Below, piece after piece: positions 63,257-64,000 of a DNA stretch of 64,000 nucleotides. This stretch comes from Halopenitus malekzadehii (GTDB taxonomy: Archaea; Halobacteriota; Halobacteria; Halobacteriales; Haloferacaceae), in assembly GCF_900108505.1 (NCBI RefSeq), contig NZ_FNWU01000001.1, positions 1 through 64,000 on the forward strand, given 5' to 3'. The notes beneath the pieces are model-generated. The model saw only the letters and a list, made by a program, of their open reading frames with translations, did no database searches and had not been told where the DNA came from. The stretch's first letter is position 1; every line of letters begins with the position of its first letter. The position numbers and the translations under genes were made by a program.

Positions 63257-64000
63257 ATGGTAGCAACTAACACTTTGATCGCTGTCGGGATCGACGGGAT
63301 CGCATACGGGATGTTTCTGGCGCTTCTGGGCGTCGGGATCACGCTCGTGTTCGGGTTGGGTGAGGTGCTCAACCTCGCGATCGGAATGTTCGCGATCCTC
63401 GGCACGCTGATGGCTCACTATCTGTCGACGGCAGTCGGTCTCGGATCGGTGCCGGCGTTCATCCTCGGCGTGGGTCTGGTCGGGGTCCTCGGCGTCGCCG
63501 TCGATCGAACGCTGCTGTCGCTCGTGTACCGCTCGGACGGGGAGGAACGGATCCTGTTGGGGATCTTCGTCACCCTTGGCCTCTCGATCCTGCTTGAGGG
63601 AACGCTGACCAACTTCTTCCCCTCGCGATACTCGCTCTCGCTCGGGTTGCCCCGCGTCAACGTTATTGGCATCACGATACCCGGGTCCTCGCTTCTCGTC
63701 ATCGCCGTCTCGGCGGTGGTGCTCGTCGCCCTGTTTGCGTTCCTGCGCGGGACGTTCCTCGGGAAGGCCGCTCGAACGGTCTTCCAGGACGAGGTCGGCG
63801 CGCTGCTGATCGGGGTCGATCCACGACGAATCCGGGCGATCGTGTTCGTTCTTGCGACTATCGTTGCCGGCATCGCCGGCGTCGTGTACGGCACGAGCGC
63901 GACCCTTGGAGTCACGAGCGGCTTTCAGTTCACGATCTTCGCGCTGATCGTCTCGATCGTCGGCGGCATCCGAAGCATCGAGGGAACCGCCATCGCGGGG
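63257..64000 (+). CDS. Branched-chain amino-acid-type ABC permease (LivH-like), cut by the window end
   Basis: 248 codons are visible from the ATG at 63257 and the frame is open to the last base. Multiple hydrophobic helices; LivH-type features are GITLVFGLGEVLNLAIGMFAILG near the start, VDRTLLSLVYR, the ATPase-contact loop with GKAARTVFQDEVGALLIGVDPRRIRA, and VYGTSATLGVTSGFQ. It continues the importer started by the binding protein at 61728. Confidence 0.9.
   Translation, partial: MVATNTLIAVGIDGIAYGMFLALLGVGITLVFGLGEVLNLAIGMFAILGTLMAHYLSTAVGLGSVPAFILGVGLVGVLGVAVDRTLLSLVYRSDGEERILLGIFVTLGLSILLEGTLTNFFPSRYSLSLGLPRVNVIGITIPGSSLLVIAVSAVVLVALFAFLRGTFLGKAARTVFQDEVGALLIGVDPRRIRAIVFVLATIVAGIAGVVYGTSATLGVTSGFQFTIFALIVSIVGGIRSIEGTAIAG

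Overview
The window is high-GC DNA with strongly acidic predicted proteins, archaeal-type RNA polymerase subunits, archaeal replication and repair genes (PriL, Hjc, NucS), TATA-like promoter boxes close to start codons, and twin-arginine lipoprotein signals. It is chromosomal DNA of a halophilic archaeon (class Halobacteria), probably near Halorubrum; the genus is an inference. Almost everything is core genome. The accessory signal comes from two IS1341-type (TnpB-only) elements and the scars around them.

Layout. 1-1.9 kb: left end of a TnpB element inserted into a histidine kinase, followed by a beheaded HxlR regulator. 2-11.9 kb: a DUF3179 lipoprotein with a membrane partner, a HAD hydrolase, a CoA-disulfide-reductase-like flavoprotein, a MaoC-like protein, an HMA-domain membrane protein that looks like the front half of a P-type ATPase, NifU-like and UspA-like proteins, a protein with kinase-like motifs, a histidine phosphatase and DHFR. 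11.9-20.8 kb (minus strand): rpoH-rpoB2-rpoB1-rpoA1-rpoA2-nusA, with a 198-residue mini-intein in RpoA''. 21.1-21.3 kb: two identical tRNA-Asp genes. 21.4-30.1 kb: FAH-family enzyme, priL, hjc, ahcY with a long CA-rich leader, an SAH/MTA-type deaminase, hisH, an Fe-S uracil-DNA glycosylase, a frameshifted DUF99 gene and a small DUF5786 protein.

30.1-40.4 kb: a coherent amine-use locus. The minus-strand group is an Lrp regulator, an amidinotransferase-fold protein lacking the usual catalytic Cys, a class III aminotransferase and a DAO-type oxidase. It diverges from a PotB-C-D-A type ABC importer and an aldehyde dehydrogenase. Import, deamination or transamination, and aldehyde oxidation are all present; the substrate is unknown.

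40.5-51.7 kb: Hsp20, pheA, leuS, DUF2085 and TM2 membrane proteins, cold-shock protein, nucS, rpl10e, an ATP-grasp ligase, a second Hsp20, pgk and a GNAT acetyltransferase. 51.8-53.4 kb: a complete TnpB element. 53.5-58.2 kb: archaeal GAPDH (functionally paired with pgk), an M29-like peptidase, an HVO_0476-type zinc-finger protein and two isoaspartyl-methyltransferase-like genes. 58.2-61.5 kb: a pilin-like membrane protein, a HerA-like ATPase, a small membrane protein and a repeat-rich surface protein. 61.7-64 kb: start of a branched-chain amino-acid-type ABC importer, cut by the window end.

The items most worth following are the amine cluster with its Cys-less amidinotransferase homologue, the TnpB target motif read from two independent insertions, the leader of ahcY, the mini-intein, the frameshifted DUF99 gene and the truncated P-type-ATPase-like protein.
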